NCBI GenBank assembly: GCA_016803235.1
Contig: JADCLI010000031.1
Location: forward strand, 1-64,000
Source of the DNA: Pimelobacter simplex
GTDB lineage: Bacteria; Actinomycetota; Actinomycetes; Propionibacteriales; Nocardioidaceae
Reading direction: 5' to 3'
Length of the DNA: 64,000 nt
The notes below the pieces were generated by a model, which saw only the letters and a program-made list of their open reading frames with translations, made no database searches and had not been told where the DNA came from. This document shows, piece after piece, positions 7,469 to 16,912 of the stretch (positions are counted from its first letter, which is position 1; each line of letters starts with the position of its first letter). The translations under genes and the position numbers were made by a program.

Positions 7469-8455
7469 TCAGGCAGAGTCTGCGCCCGCGAGGTTCTGGA
7501 TCTGGTCGTCGAAGGCGCTTGGGGCCCCGGCCCCGCCGAGGGAGGCGAGGAAGTGCTCAGCATCGAGCGACGCGATCACCCCGCTGCCGGCCGCCGTCGC
7601 AGCCTGGCGGTAAGTCGGGTCGATGACGTCGCCGGCGGCGAACACACCCGGCACGGATGTGCGGGAAGAACGACCGTCCACCCAGATCGTACCTTCCGAT
7701 GTGAGGTTGAGCTTGCCGTGCACGAGGTGGGTGCGGGGGTCGTTGCCGATGGCCACGAAGACTCCGTCGAGCGGGAGCTGGCTAGTGGTGCCGAGGACGG
7801 TGTGGCGCACCGCCACGCCGATCACCGCCTCCTCACCGAGGATTTCGACGACTTCGCTATTCCAGACGAATTCGATCAGTGGATTTGACTGCGCACGCTC
7901 CTGCATGATCTTCGAGGCCCGCAGCGAATCCTTGCGGTGGATGAGGTACACCTTCTGAGCGAAGCGTGTCAGGAACATTGCCTCTTCCATCGCCGAGTCG
8001 CCTCCGCCGACGACCGCAACCGTCTTCGACCGGTAGAAGAAGCCGTCGCACGTCGCGCACCACGAGACGCCGCGGCCGGACAGACGCTCCTCACCCGGCG
8101 CATTGAGCTTGCGGTAGGCGGATCCGGTCGCATAGATGACGACGGACGCCTCGTGAACGGCCCCGCCGCCCAGTGTGAGGGTCTTGACGGGGCCAGTCAG
8201 GTGCAGATCGACGACATCGTCGTAGACGATCTCGGCACCGAATCTCTCGGCCTGTGCCTGCATCTTCTCCATGAGTTCTGGGCCTTGGATGCCATCGGGG
8301 AAGCCGGGAAAATTCTCGACCTCGGTGGTGTTCATGAGCTCTCCGCCGGCGCCGATCGAGCTGGCCACCACTACGGGCTTGAGGTTCGCGCGGGCGGCAT
8401 AGATGGCTGCCGCGTAGCCCGCCGGGCCCGATCCTATGACGACGACCTGATGCAT
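7469..8455 (-). CDS. trxB: Thioredoxin-disulfide reductase
   Basis: This is 328 residues from the ATG at 8455, which follows a strong GGAGG with 8-base spacing. The FAD-binding motif is GSGPAGYAAAIYAARA at residue 8, the redox pair is SWCATCDGFF (Cys133 and Cys136), the NADPH motif is GGGDSAMEEAMFLT and the C-terminal FAD motif is GVFAAGDVIDPTYRQAATAA. Length and order match bacterial low-molecular-weight TrxB. It reduces thioredoxin with NADPH. It faces trxA, with an IS481 remnant between them, and an unlabelled C-terminal Ala/Gly tail follows the last FAD motif. Confidence 0.95.
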   Translation of the reverse strand: MHQVVVIGSGPAGYAAAIYAARANLKPVVVASSIGAGGELMNTTEVENFPGFPDGIQGPELMEKMQAQAERFGAEIVYDDVVDLHLTGPVKTLTLGGGAVHEASVVIYATGSAYRKLNAPGEERLSGRGVSWCATCDGFFYRSKTVAVVGGGDSAMEEAMFLTRFAQKVYLIHRKDSLRASKIMQERAQSNPLIEFVWNSEVVEILGEEAVIGVAVRHTVLGTTSQLPLDGVFVAIGNDPRTHLVHGKLNLTSEGTIWVDGRSSRTSVPGVFAAGDVIDPTYRQAATAAGSGVIASLDAEHFLASLGGAGAPSAFDDQIQNLAGADSA

Positions 8456-8829
8456 CTCATATCCTCCAAGAAGTGGTGTGCCTCGCCCGACCGACCGTCT
8501 GGGGGCGAGCTCGCTGTCCTCAGAGCATGCCAAGCCGATTTTCACGCCTCAACGCACTTTCCATGACGTGGAACACAGTCCCACCCAGGGCGGGTGAATA
8601 CCCCGACGGATTCTTCGTGCGTATCCCGACGGGCAGAAGGACTTCGCGGAGCTCTGGGGCCACGGAGGAACGGCGCTATCGGCGCGGATCACGCGCATCA
8701 GTGTCTAGCCGGCCAAGGTTGGTTGTCACGAGAAGTGAAGGCGCGGACGGGGTGAGAAACCCCATCCCCCTTCGCTGAGACAGCGGTAGCCGCCGCGCGG
8801 TGCCGACGGTCCGCACGCTCGGGCCATGC
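8456..8829. other. Intergenic, no gene recognised
   Basis: This 374-bp stretch lies between the trxB start and the end of the truncated aldehyde dehydrogenase. It should contain the trxB promoter. A weak nested hairpin around 8737-8773 (GGGGT/ACCCC core inside GAAGG/CCTTC) is visible. It lies past the stop of the aldehyde dehydrogenase remnant on the minus strand and could be its old terminator. Confidence 0.4.
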
Positions 8830-9537
8830 CTACGAGACGGTTGTGTACCCGTCGGGGCTCGAGTCCGCGCTGGCGCTGGGGGTGGCGCTCCCCGGGGCCG
8901 CGAACGGATCAGCGATACAGATGTACTGGGCGCTCGTATACTCCCCGAGGCCCTCCGCGCCGCCCTCCCTACCGAGCCCCGACTGCTTGACTCCTCCGAA
9001 GGGCGCAGCGGCGTTGGAGAGCATGCCGGAGTTGAAGCCCACCATGCCGAAGTCGATCTGATCCGCCACTCGGATCAGCCGGTTGTGGTCACGCGAGAAC
9101 AGATACGCGGCCAGTCCGTACTCGCTCGCGTTGGCCATCGTGATCGCCTCGGACTCGGTTCGGAACGTCGTCACGGGAGCCACAGGACCGAAGATCTCCT
9201 GCGAGAGGATCTCGGCGGTGTTCGGCACGTCGACAAGGACGGTCGGCTGATAAAAGTAGCCCGGCGATTCCACGTTCCCGCCGCCGGTGGCGACGGTTGC
9301 ACCCTCCGCCACTGCAGCGGTCACCAGCCGGTGAATCTGGTCCCGCGCTCCCGCGTGGATGAGGGGACCGAGCGTTGACTCCGCTTCAGTTCCCCGCGCC
9401 GGGGTCAGGTCCGACATCTTCCCTGCCAGGAGGCGTGCAAATTCGCCAGCCACCGACTCGTGCACGAGGAACCGGTTGGCGGCAGTGCATGCCTCGCCCA
9501 TGTTCCTCATCTTCGCCGCCATGGCCCCCTGCAAGTC
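8830..9537 (-). pseudogene. Aldehyde dehydrogenase (succinate-semialdehyde type), N-terminal half missing
   Basis: The readable part is the C-terminal half of an ALDH-superfamily enzyme. It starts just before the catalytic cysteine (KMRNMGEACTAANRF), continues through the second conserved region EIFGPVAPVTTF and GMVGFNSGMLSN, and ends with FGGVKQSGLGREGG plus a Ser-rich tail. The NAD-binding half and the catalytic Glu are absent, so it cannot be active. Homology stops at about 9537. The next 25 bp lead straight into the MFS gene on the other strand, so this is a recombination breakpoint. It differs clearly from the complete paralogue at 26693-28153. Confidence 0.82.
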
Positions 9538-9556
9538 AGGGTGTAACTTGCTGGCT

Positions 9557-11134
9557 ATGGTCATGCATAGTCAGGGTGAGAGCGTCGCCGCCGCCTCGGT
9601 TCCGGGGGCGAGAAGGTGGCCGAGCCTGTTCGTGGTCTGCCTCGGCGTGATGATGGCGTTCATCAACGCTTCGTCCACGATCGGAGCGCTCGCCTACATT
9701 CAGGACGACCTACACGTAGCCGGTAGCACCCTGGTGTGGGTCACGAGTTCGTTCACGCTCGCGCTCGTAAGCCTGGTGATGTCCGCGGGCACCTTTGGTG
9801 AGCTCTACGGACGGCGTCTGACCTACCTCGTTGGTGTCACGCTCTTTACAGGCGGCAGCATCACGGCGTTCGCAGCCGACAACCCAGGCATCCTGATTGC
9901 GGGACAGGCGATCATGGGCGTCGGCGCAGCCGCGATCCTGCCCTCCGGTCTGGCGATCGTGAGCACGAGCTTCCATGACCCTCGCGAACGCACCGGTGCA
10001 ATCAGCATCTGGGCGAGTTGTGCCGGGCTTGGGCTGGCTCTTGGCCCGCTGGTCGCTGGTCTGCTCTTGGAGAACTTCTCGTGGCACAGCGTGTATGTCA
10101 CGAACGTCGGGCTTGGCCTCGTCGCGTTCGGGTCATCTCTGCTGGTGTTGCCGGAGAGCAAGCACCCGACGCGACAACTTGACCCGCTCGGCGTAGTCCT
10201 CGGAACCACAACAGCCGCGGCTGGTACCTACGCGATCATCGAAGGCGGTGCCATCGGATACGCCGAACCGCAGATCCTCCTCGCCTATGCCCTCACCGCG
10301 ATCGGAGCGGTCGCCTTCTTCCGCGTCGAGTGGACCCATCACGATCCGATGCTCGACCTCACGCTGTTCCGTAGCGCCTCGTTCACTACGGTGATGCTGA
10401 CCGGCGCAGCGGCCATGTTCGGGTTCGTAGGCATTGCCCTCCTCAGCGTGCTTCACCTCGAACGAGTCGCCGGCTACGACGCCCTCGAAGCAGGCATTCG
10501 CCTCATGCCCATGATGCTTGCCTACGTTGTGCTCAGCGCCTTCGCAGCGCGGATCGTCAGCAAGTTCGGCTTCACGATCACACTGACCGCGGGCCTCGTG
10601 GGCATGGCCGCGGGCGCGCTGTCCCTACTGTGGAACGGAGCAGAGGACGGCTACTCCCACATGTGGCCGGGCTTGTTCCTTGCTGGCGTGGGCAGCGCCC
10701 TCCTCATTGCTCCGTCGACCGCAGCGGCGGTCAACAGCGTCAGCCCACTCCAGGCCGGGATGGCGTCCTCGACCGTCAACCTGTTCCGCCAGATCGGTGC
10801 GATGCTTGGCCCCGCCGTCCTCGGCACCATCGCTACCAGCCGATTCCCTGACCTGCTCGCAGACGACCTCACAATCCACGGCATACCCGCCGGCACCGCC
10901 AACGCGGTCGCAACCAGCATCAGCCACGGTTCGACGCCAGCGTCCGACACGCAGACCCTCGCGCTCCTCCCGCAGGCCGTGCCCGAGGCGTTCACATCCG
11001 CCTTGCACGGTGGCCTGATGGCCGGCGGGTTCGTCCTCCTTCTCATGGCGGGTTTGGCGGCCCTCTTCGTCCGACACCGCCACCCGGCTCCCCCGCCCGT
11101 GCCTGCGGCCGATCTCGAAGGGGACCCAACGTGA
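9557..11134 (+). CDS. MFS drug/solute exporter, DHA2-like (14 TM)
   Basis: This is about 525 residues, starting at the ATG at 9557 or, two codons on, at 9563; neither has a good ribosome-binding site. The first membrane helix begins at about residue 22 (SLFVVCLGVMMAFINASS). The DHA2 signature follows: LVWVTSSFTLALVSLVMSAG in helix 2, FGELYGRRLTYLVG as the loop 2-3 motif and GLGLALGPLVAGLLLENFSW in helix 5. Length and helix count suggest 14 segments. It probably exports a small organic compound with protons. The SDR, thioesterase and MBL genes follow on the same strand, and the start lies at the breakpoint of the truncated ALDH, so its original promoter may be lost. Confidence 0.88.
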   Translation: MVMHSQGESVAAASVPGARRWPSLFVVCLGVMMAFINASSTIGALAYIQDDLHVAGSTLVWVTSSFTLALVSLVMSAGTFGELYGRRLTYLVGVTLFTGGSITAFAADNPGILIAGQAIMGVGAAAILPSGLAIVSTSFHDPRERTGAISIWASCAGLGLALGPLVAGLLLENFSWHSVYVTNVGLGLVAFGSSLLVLPESKHPTRQLDPLGVVLGTTTAAAGTYAIIEGGAIGYAEPQILLAYALTAIGAVAFFRVEWTHHDPMLDLTLFRSASFTTVMLTGAAAMFGFVGIALLSVLHLERVAGYDALEAGIRLMPMMLAYVVLSAFAARIVSKFGFTITLTAGLVGMAAGALSLLWNGAEDGYSHMWPGLFLAGVGSALLIAPSTAAAVNSVSPLQAGMASSTVNLFRQIGAMLGPAVLGTIATSRFPDLLADDLTIHGIPAGTANAVATSISHGSTPASDTQTLALLPQAVPEAFTSALHGGLMAGGFVLLLMAGLAALFVRHRHPAPPPVPAADLEGDPT

Positions 11135-11284
11135 TCGCGGCCCACACCGACCCAAGTTGGACACCAAGAGATACAGGCAAACCCGACGCTGCCAACTCCG
11201 CGATCCACCCGTCCAACCACGGTCACCAAGTCATGCGCGAGATCGACGGTCTCGCTAGCGCCACCATCATCGAGAGGATCTGAA

Positions 11285-11989
11285 ATGCCCACGATCAACG
11301 GAGCTGTCGTGCTCGTAACCGGAGCGAACGGCGGCCTCGGGTCGCACTTCGTCTACCAAGCGCTGGAACGCGGAGCTACCAAGGTCTACGCCGCCGCCCG
11401 CACCCCCAAAGAATGGGACGACGACAGGATCGTGCCCCTCTTCATCGATGTAACCGACTTGGGCTCGATCGCGGACGCGGTCGACCTCGCCTCTGACGTG
11501 AACGTCGTTATCAACAACGCCGGCGCCGCCAACGGAGCCAGCGTGTTCGGCGATCTCTCCGCCGCACGCGCACTGTTCGAGACGAACTTCTGGGGCGCCC
11601 TCGCCGTCACCGACGCATGGGCGATCGCCCTCCGCTCCACGGGCGGCACCGTACTCAACGTCCTCTCAGTGCTGAGTTGGCTCGGAATCGGTGACGCGTA
11701 CAGCGCCTCCAAGGCAGCGCTATGGCAGGCAACGAACACCCAAAGACTCCAGCTCGCCCCCGCCGGCGTACACGTAGCCGCCCTTCACCTCGGCTACGCC
11801 GACACACCAATGACCGAAGGCATCGATGCGCCCAAGCTCGACCCAGCCGACGTCGTCCGCACCGCCTACGACGGTCTAGAAGCGGGCGACTACGAGATCC
11901 TGGCGGACGAGCTCAGCGTCCAGGTCAAGGCCGGTCTGGCCGCTCCCATCGAGGTGCTCTATCCCCAGCTGGACCGGAGCGTTGCATGA
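11285..11989 (+). CDS. SDR-family oxidoreductase
   Basis: This 234-residue classical short-chain dehydrogenase has the cofactor motif VTGANGGLGSHF at residue 11, NNAGAANGA near 80 and the catalytic YSASKAALWQ near 139; the usual Ser is in VLSVLSWLG. The pattern matches small NAD(P)-dependent SDRs of the FabG/CsgA-like type. GAGAGGATCTGAA before the ATG is an acceptable ribosome-binding site. The last codon overlaps the ATG of the thioesterase gene (ATGA). Substrate unknown; it probably oxidises or reduces the same compound that the neighbouring thioesterase and MBL enzyme process. Confidence 0.88.
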   Translation: MPTINGAVVLVTGANGGLGSHFVYQALERGATKVYAAARTPKEWDDDRIVPLFIDVTDLGSIADAVDLASDVNVVINNAGAANGASVFGDLSAARALFETNFWGALAVTDAWAIALRSTGGTVLNVLSVLSWLGIGDAYSASKAALWQATNTQRLQLAPAGVHVAALHLGYADTPMTEGIDAPKLDPADVVRTAYDGLEAGDYEILADELSVQVKAGLAAPIEVLYPQLDRSVA

Positions 11990-12468
11990 CTCGCGAACGG
12001 ACCTACACATGGGAAGACCCGAAAGTCTTCGCTGACCCGGCGCGACAGCTCGCCGGGCTCGACTTCCTCAACAAGATCGGAAGCGGAGAGCTACCCATGG
12101 TCCCCGCCGGGGCAACCACCAACATCCTTCCGGTGGCAGTTGGCGACGGTTGGGCAGAGTTCCAGATGATGCCGGAGGAGTGGCACTACAACCCCATTGG
12201 CTCCGTCCACGGCGGCATGCTCGCGGGCCTCGCTGACTCCGCCCTAGGTTGCGCAGTGCACACAAGACTGCCTGCGGGAGTCGGGTACACCTCGCAAGAC
12301 CTCACCATCAAGTTCACGCGTGCAGCGAACCTCGCAAGCGGGCTCCTGCGATGCAGAGCCGAGGTCATCACGATCGGTCGTCGCACCGCGACTGCTGAAG
12401 CACGCGTCATCGATTCCCACGGCCGTGTTGTGGCCCACGCCCTCGCGTCCTGCCTCATCTTCAACTGA
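11986..12468 (+). CDS. Hotdog-fold thioesterase (PaaI family)
   Basis: This 160-residue protein has the PaaI/4HBT hotdog core: NPIGSVHGGMLAGLADSALG carries the typical active-site Gly/Asp region, and DLTIKFTRAANLASGLLRC and RTATAEARVIDSHGRVVAHA form the sheet. Such enzymes hydrolyse acyl-CoA thioesters, often aromatic ones. The ATG overlaps the SDR stop codon, so the two are coupled, and the MBL gene follows after 35 bp. Upstream in-frame codons inside the SDR gene are arginine-rich and not part of the protein. Confidence 0.87.
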   Translation: MTRERTYTWEDPKVFADPARQLAGLDFLNKIGSGELPMVPAGATTNILPVAVGDGWAEFQMMPEEWHYNPIGSVHGGMLAGLADSALGCAVHTRLPAGVGYTSQDLTIKFTRAANLASGLLRCRAEVITIGRRTATAEARVIDSHGRVVAHALASCLIFN

Positions 12469-12503
12469 CCCAACCTGGCCCATAACTGACCCTGGAGTCC
12501 TTC

Positions 12504-13343
12504 ATGACTGGAGCACTTTCCTACGACGTCTTCGTCGCTGATCCGATCCCGCAGAATGTCACCGAGCTCGTACCGAACGGCGACAAGCGCGAGTTCTCGC
12601 CGCTTTCAATCACGATGGTCGCCGGCGAGCGAGACGCGGTTCTCGTCGACCCGCCGATGACGATGGCGCAAACCGCTGACGTCGGCGAATGGATCGACGC
12701 ATCAGGCATGAACCTCACCCACATCTTCGTTACCCACGGACACGGTGACCACTGGTTCGGTGCAGCCGAGCTAGCCGAGCGATTCGATGCGAAGGTCATC
12801 GCCACGGCAGGGACGATCGAGCAGATGCACCGGAACCTTGGCATGCGTGAACTGTTCTGGGACGCCCTATTCCCTGGCCAGATCCCCATCACCGATGTCA
12901 TCGCAGAGGTCGCCCCCCACGATGGGATCGATCTTGAGGGCCATCTGCTCAAGATCATTGAGGTAGGTCACTCCGACACAGACGACACCAGCGTCCTGCA
13001 CGTGCCTGACATTGACCTCGTCGTCGCCGGTGATGTGATTTACAACGGGGTCCATCAGTTCCTAAGGGAGTCGCACGGCGATGGCATCGACTCCTGGCTA
13101 GGGGCTATCGACGCCGTCGAAGCACTCCGTCCACGGTTCATCGTCGCCGGACATAAGGACAAGAGTCTCAACGACGACGGCGCCCGGGCCATTGAAGAGA
13201 CGCGCGAGTACCTGATCGCAGCGGCGCGGCTCCTTCGAGAGAACGACAACGCACTGGACTTCTTCAACGCCATGCTCGCCCTGTTCCCGAGCCGTCTGAA
13301 TCCCGGCGCACTGTGGGGCGGGGCAACCGCTCTCTACGCCTAG
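12504..13343 (+). CDS. MBL-fold metallo-hydrolase
   Basis: This 279-residue metallo-beta-lactamase-fold hydrolase carries the zinc motif THGHGDHW (His78, His80, Asp82, His83). A further His ligand follows in EVGHSDTDDTS, the bridging Asp in VVAGDVIYNGVHQF and the last His in FIVAGHKDKS. It has no signal peptide. A GGAG-containing site precedes the ATG. The family includes lactonases, esterases and glyoxalase II types; the specific activity is not readable. It ends the MFS-SDR-thioesterase-MBL run and is convergent with pntB. Confidence 0.88.
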   Translation: MTGALSYDVFVADPIPQNVTELVPNGDKREFSPLSITMVAGERDAVLVDPPMTMAQTADVGEWIDASGMNLTHIFVTHGHGDHWFGAAELAERFDAKVIATAGTIEQMHRNLGMRELFWDALFPGQIPITDVIAEVAPHDGIDLEGHLLKIIEVGHSDTDDTSVLHVPDIDLVVAGDVIYNGVHQFLRESHGDGIDSWLGAIDAVEALRPRFIVAGHKDKSLNDDGARAIEETREYLIAAARLLRENDNALDFFNAMLALFPSRLNPGALWGGATALYA

Positions 13344-13387
13344 CGCCTCGGGTCATTCTGCGATCAATCCGTTGCTCTAAGGCCCAG

Positions 13388-14812
13388 TCAAGCTCCGAGC
13401 AGCCGGAGGATGTCTTCCACGCGCTGCTTGGCGTCGCCGAAGAGCATCCGCGAGTTCTCCCGGAAGAACAGGGGGTTCTGGACGCCGGCGTAGCCGGTGG
13501 CCATCGAGCGCTTGAACACGATGACGTCCTTGGCGTGCCAGACCTCGAGCACGGGCATGCCCGCGATCGGGCTGCTCGGGTCCTCGGCCGCGGCCGGGTT
13601 GACGGTGTCGTTCGCGCCGATCACGAGGACGACGTCGGTCTCGGGGAAGTCCTCGTTGATCTCGTCCATCTCCAGGACGATGTCGTAGGGGACCTTCGCC
13701 TCGGCGAGCAGCACGTTCATGTGCCCGGGGAGGCGGCCCGCGACGGGGTGGATGCCGAACCGGACCTCGACGCCCTTGGCGCGCAGCTTCGCGGTGAGGT
13801 CCGCGACCGGGTACTGGGCCTGCGCCACTGCCATGCCGTACCCGGGCGTGATGATCACCGAGGACGCGTCGGCGAGCAGCTCGGCAGCGCCCTCCGCGTC
13901 GATCTCTCGGTGCTCGCCGTAGTCGGTGTCGTCGCCGCTGGGTGCCTCCATGCCGAAGCCGCCGGCGATGACGGAGATGAAGGACCGGTTCATCGCCTTG
14001 CACATGATGTAGCTCAGGTAGGCACCGGACGAGCCCACGAGCGCGCCGGTGATGATGAGCAGCGGGTTGTCGAGCAGGAAGCCCGACGCGGCCGCGGCCC
14101 ATCCGGAGTAGCTGTTGAGCATCGAGACGACGACGGGCATGTCGCCGCCGCCGATCGAGGCGACCAGGTGCCAGCCGAGCAGCAGCGCGATGATCGTGAC
14201 CGCGACCAGCAGCCACAGCTGCGGGTCGGCGACGAACCACACGGTGAGCGCGACGAAGACGACGAGCGCGCCGATGTTGAGGAAGTTCTTGCCGGGCAGC
14301 ATCAGGGGCGAGGACTTGATCCGCGCGGACAGCTTGAGGAACGCCACGATCGAGCCGGTGAACGTCACCGCACCGATGAAGACGCCGATGAACACCTCGG
14401 CGCTGTGCACGCCGAGCAGGTCGAGCGCGTCGAGGCGCCGTGCCTCGTGGCCGTGCGGCTCGTGCTCGGTGTGGAGGTAGCCGTTCCAGCCGACGAGGAC
14501 GGCGGCGAGGCCGACGAAGCTGTGCAGCAGGGCGATCAGCTCGGGCATCCCGGTCATCTCGACGACGCGGGCGCGCCAGAGGCCGACGGCGGCGCCGACC
14601 AGGACGGCACCGATCAGCAGCACGACGGGCAGCGCGTCGAGGCCGTCGTCGACGACCTTCGTGACCGTCGCGACGAGGGCGATCGCCATGCCGAGGATGC
14701 CGAAGGTGTTGCCGGCACGCGCGGTCTCGTGCTTGGACAGCCCGGCCAGGGCCAGGATGAAGAGGAGGGCGGCGACGACGTACGCCGCGTAGCTGGCGGT
14801 CTCGATGGACAT
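13388..14812 (-). CDS. pntB: NAD(P) transhydrogenase subunit beta
   Basis: This 474-residue protein has several N-terminal membrane helices ([20 protein letters not shown] onward) and the C-terminal NADP(H)-binding domain III with [16 protein letters not shown] and [13 protein letters not shown]. With PntA it forms the proton-translocating transhydrogenase that makes NADPH from NADH and the proton gradient. The ATG lies 22 bp after the pntA stop. Base composition and codon use are visibly more G+C-rich than the flanking genes and resemble the region after 48 kb. Confidence 0.95.
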   Translation of the reverse strand: MSIETASYAAYVVAALLFILALAGLSKHETARAGNTFGILGMAIALVATVTKVVDDGLDALPVVLLIGAVLVGAAVGLWRARVVEMTGMPELIALLHSFVGLAAVLVGWNGYLHTEHEPHGHEARRLDALDLLGVHSAEVFIGVFIGAVTFTGSIVAFLKLSARIKSSPLMLPGKNFLNIGALVVFVALTVWFVADPQLWLLVAVTIIALLLGWHLVASIGGGDMPVVVSMLNSYSGWAAAASGFLLDNPLLIITGALVGSSGAYLSYIMCKAMNRSFISVIAGGFGMEAPSGDDTDYGEHREIDAEGAAELLADASSVIITPGYGMAVAQAQYPVADLTAKLRAKGVEVRFGIHPVAGRLPGHMNVLLAEAKVPYDIVLEMDEINEDFPETDVVLVIGANDTVNPAAAEDPSSPIAGMPVLEVWHAKDVIVFKRSMATGYAGVQNPLFFRENSRMLFGDAKQRVEDILRLLGA

Positions 14813-14834
14813 CAGTGATCTGTCAGCTCTCTTG

Positions 14835-16367
14835 TCAGGACCGGGAGAACATTCCGAGCATGCGGCGGGTCACCGCGAAGCCGCCGAAGATGTTGATGCT
14901 GGCGAGCAGCGTCGCGAGCGCGGCGAGCACGGTGACGGCGCTGTTGTCGAAGCCGAGCTGCACGAGCGCGCCGACGACGATGATCCCGGAGATCGCGTTG
15001 GTGACCGACATCAGCGGGGTGTGCAGCGCGTGGTGCACGTGGCCGATGACGTAGTAGCCGATCACGATCGCGAGCGCGAACACCGTCAGGTTCAGCTGCA
15101 GCGGCGCGGGCGACGCCGCGATCAGCGCGAACAGCACGGCGGCGACGCCGGCGACGAGCGCGAGCCGGCCGCGCTCGGTGAGCTTCGGCTTCTCCGGCTT
15201 CGCCTCCGCCGCGGGGGCCGGCGCCACCTGCTTCGGGGTCGCGGACACCTGCACGGCAGGCGGCGGCCACATCACCTCGCCGTCGCGGGTGACGGTCATG
15301 CCGCGCTGCACGACGTCGTCCATGTCCAAGGTGAGCTGGCCGTCCTTCTCCGGGGTCAGCAGCTTGAACAGGTTGACGACGTTGGTGCCGTAGAGCTGGG
15401 ACGTCTGCGCGGCGAGCCGGCCGGCCAGGTCGGTGTAGCCGAGGATCGTGACGCCGTTCTCGCTGACGACGCGCTGGTCGGTCTCGGTGCCCTCGACGTT
15501 GCCGCCGTTGGCCGCGGCCATGTCGACGATCACCGAGCCGTTGCGCATCCCGGCGACGGTCTCGGCCCTGATCAGCTTCGGCGCCGGCCGGCCCGGGATC
15601 AGGGCGGTGGTGATCACGATGTCGGCGGCACGGGCCTCCTCGTCGTACATCGCCGCCGTCGCGGCCTCCTGCTCGGCGGTCATCTCCTTGGCGTAGCCGT
15701 CGGAACTGACCTCGCTCTCGAAATCGACCTCCACGAACTGCGCCCCCATCGACTCGACCTGCTCGGCGACCTCGGGACGTACGTCGAACGCGCGGACCAC
15801 CGCGCCCATCGCCGACGCCGCGCCGATCGCCGCCAGCCCGGCGACGCCCGCGCCCACCACGAACACCCGGGCGGGGTTGATCTTGCCCGCCGCGGTGACC
15901 TGGCCGGTGAACATCCGGCCGAACTCGTGGGCCGCCTCGACGACCGCGCGGTAGCCCGCGACGTTGGCCATCGACGACAGCACGTCCATCGACTGCGCCC
16001 GCGAGATCCGCGGGACCGCGTCCATCGCGAGCGCGGTGACGCCGGCCTCGGAGAGCCGCTCGACCAGCTCCGGGCTGCGCATCGGCGCCATCATCGACAC
16101 GATCGTGGCGCCCTGCCGGAGCCGGCCCACCTCCTCCTCGGTCGGGGCGTTGACCTTCACGACGACGTCGGCGCCCCACACATCCTCGGCAGTGCCGACC
16201 CGGATCCCGGCGTCGGTGAAAGCGTCGTCGGACTGGTCCGCGGAATCGCCCGCGCCGCTCTCGACGACCACGTCGTACCCGAGCGAGGTGAGCTGGGTCG
16301 CCGTCTTCGCGGTCGCGGCGACGAGCGTCTCGCCGGTCTTGGACTCGCGGGGTACTGCAATAAGCAC
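14835..16367 (-). CDS. pntA: NAD(P) transhydrogenase subunit alpha (single-chain)
   Basis: This is 510 residues from the GTG at 16367, chosen because AGGAG lies 6 bases upstream and the protein then begins [18 protein letters not shown] as in known PntA; a GTG at 16400 lacks a site. The N-terminal NAD(H)-binding domain I has [20 protein letters not shown] near residue 165. A Pro/Ala-rich linker follows, then the alpha-2 membrane part ([14 protein letters not shown] and later helices). It has the E. coli-like fused arrangement rather than split PntAA/PntAB. Confidence 0.94.
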   Translation of the reverse strand: MLIAVPRESKTGETLVAATAKTATQLTSLGYDVVVESGAGDSADQSDDAFTDAGIRVGTAEDVWGADVVVKVNAPTEEEVGRLRQGATIVSMMAPMRSPELVERLSEAGVTALAMDAVPRISRAQSMDVLSSMANVAGYRAVVEAAHEFGRMFTGQVTAAGKINPARVFVVGAGVAGLAAIGAASAMGAVVRAFDVRPEVAEQVESMGAQFVEVDFESEVSSDGYAKEMTAEQEAATAAMYDEEARAADIVITTALIPGRPAPKLIRAETVAGMRNGSVIVDMAAANGGNVEGTETDQRVVSENGVTILGYTDLAGRLAAQTSQLYGTNVVNLFKLLTPEKDGQLTLDMDDVVQRGMTVTRDGEVMWPPPAVQVSATPKQVAPAPAAEAKPEKPKLTERGRLALVAGVAAVLFALIAASPAPLQLNLTVFALAIVIGYYVIGHVHHALHTPLMSVTNAISGIIVVGALVQLGFDNSAVTVLAALATLLASINIFGGFAVTRRMLGMFSRS

Positions 16368-16912
16368 GGATGACTCCTGTGGGGTCAATCCGATGGGCAC
16401 GCGAACGCTACATCTGGAGCGGGACTACCTGTCAAATCGGCGGTCGACGACGCCCGGCCCTCGCCGCGCAGCCAAGAATGACGGATCCGATGACTGAGAT
16501 GCACTCGGAGACTCGGCGGCGACGCGACCCAACACCTGCACCGACACCGGAGAGGGCCGGGCGGGGCGAGTTCTGTCGGATGCACCTCCTGGCGTCCTGC
16601 GCGGAGGTAGTTGCTGTATGCGGCCTTGAGCCCGCGCGCGTGGACCCACGTCCTCGCCCGTGCAGCGGAGGCAGGTCTCGCCTAGTTCAGCGGTCGCGCG
16701 GCTCACTGTGCTCCACAGACACGACGCGCCGCCGACATGGTTTACCGCGAGTCCTGCGGGCACCCGCCTAGAGCAGGAGTCGCCGGAGTCAGGCCCATCT
16801 CGTCCCTGAAGGCAGACCTGCCGATTGGCGTCCACTTCGCCCGGAGCCGGCTCGAGAAGCTAGCGCTTCGCATCCGCTCGGCAGAGATCAGGGGTCCGCG
16901 ATCCGAATCAGG
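16368..16912. other. Intergenic, no gene recognised
   Basis: There are 545 bp between the pntA start and the end of the XRE-cupin gene. Open frames on both strands are short and arginine/proline-rich without family features. The base composition falls back to the lower G+C of the surrounding island within this stretch, so one edge of the pnt patch lies here. The pntA promoter should be near its left end. Confidence 0.4.

Noticed and set aside
8731..8790. Possible TPP-like riboswitch (GGGGTGAGAAACCCC and a CTGAGA string)
   Set aside because: The conserved TPP riboswitch arms are not in the right order and no thiamine gene is near; only a simple weak hairpin remains.
13313..16373. Two long plus-strand frames antisense to pntB and pntA
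   Set aside because: Low-complexity Arg/Asp/Gly/His composition and exact overlap with the transhydrogenase genes mark them as shadows.
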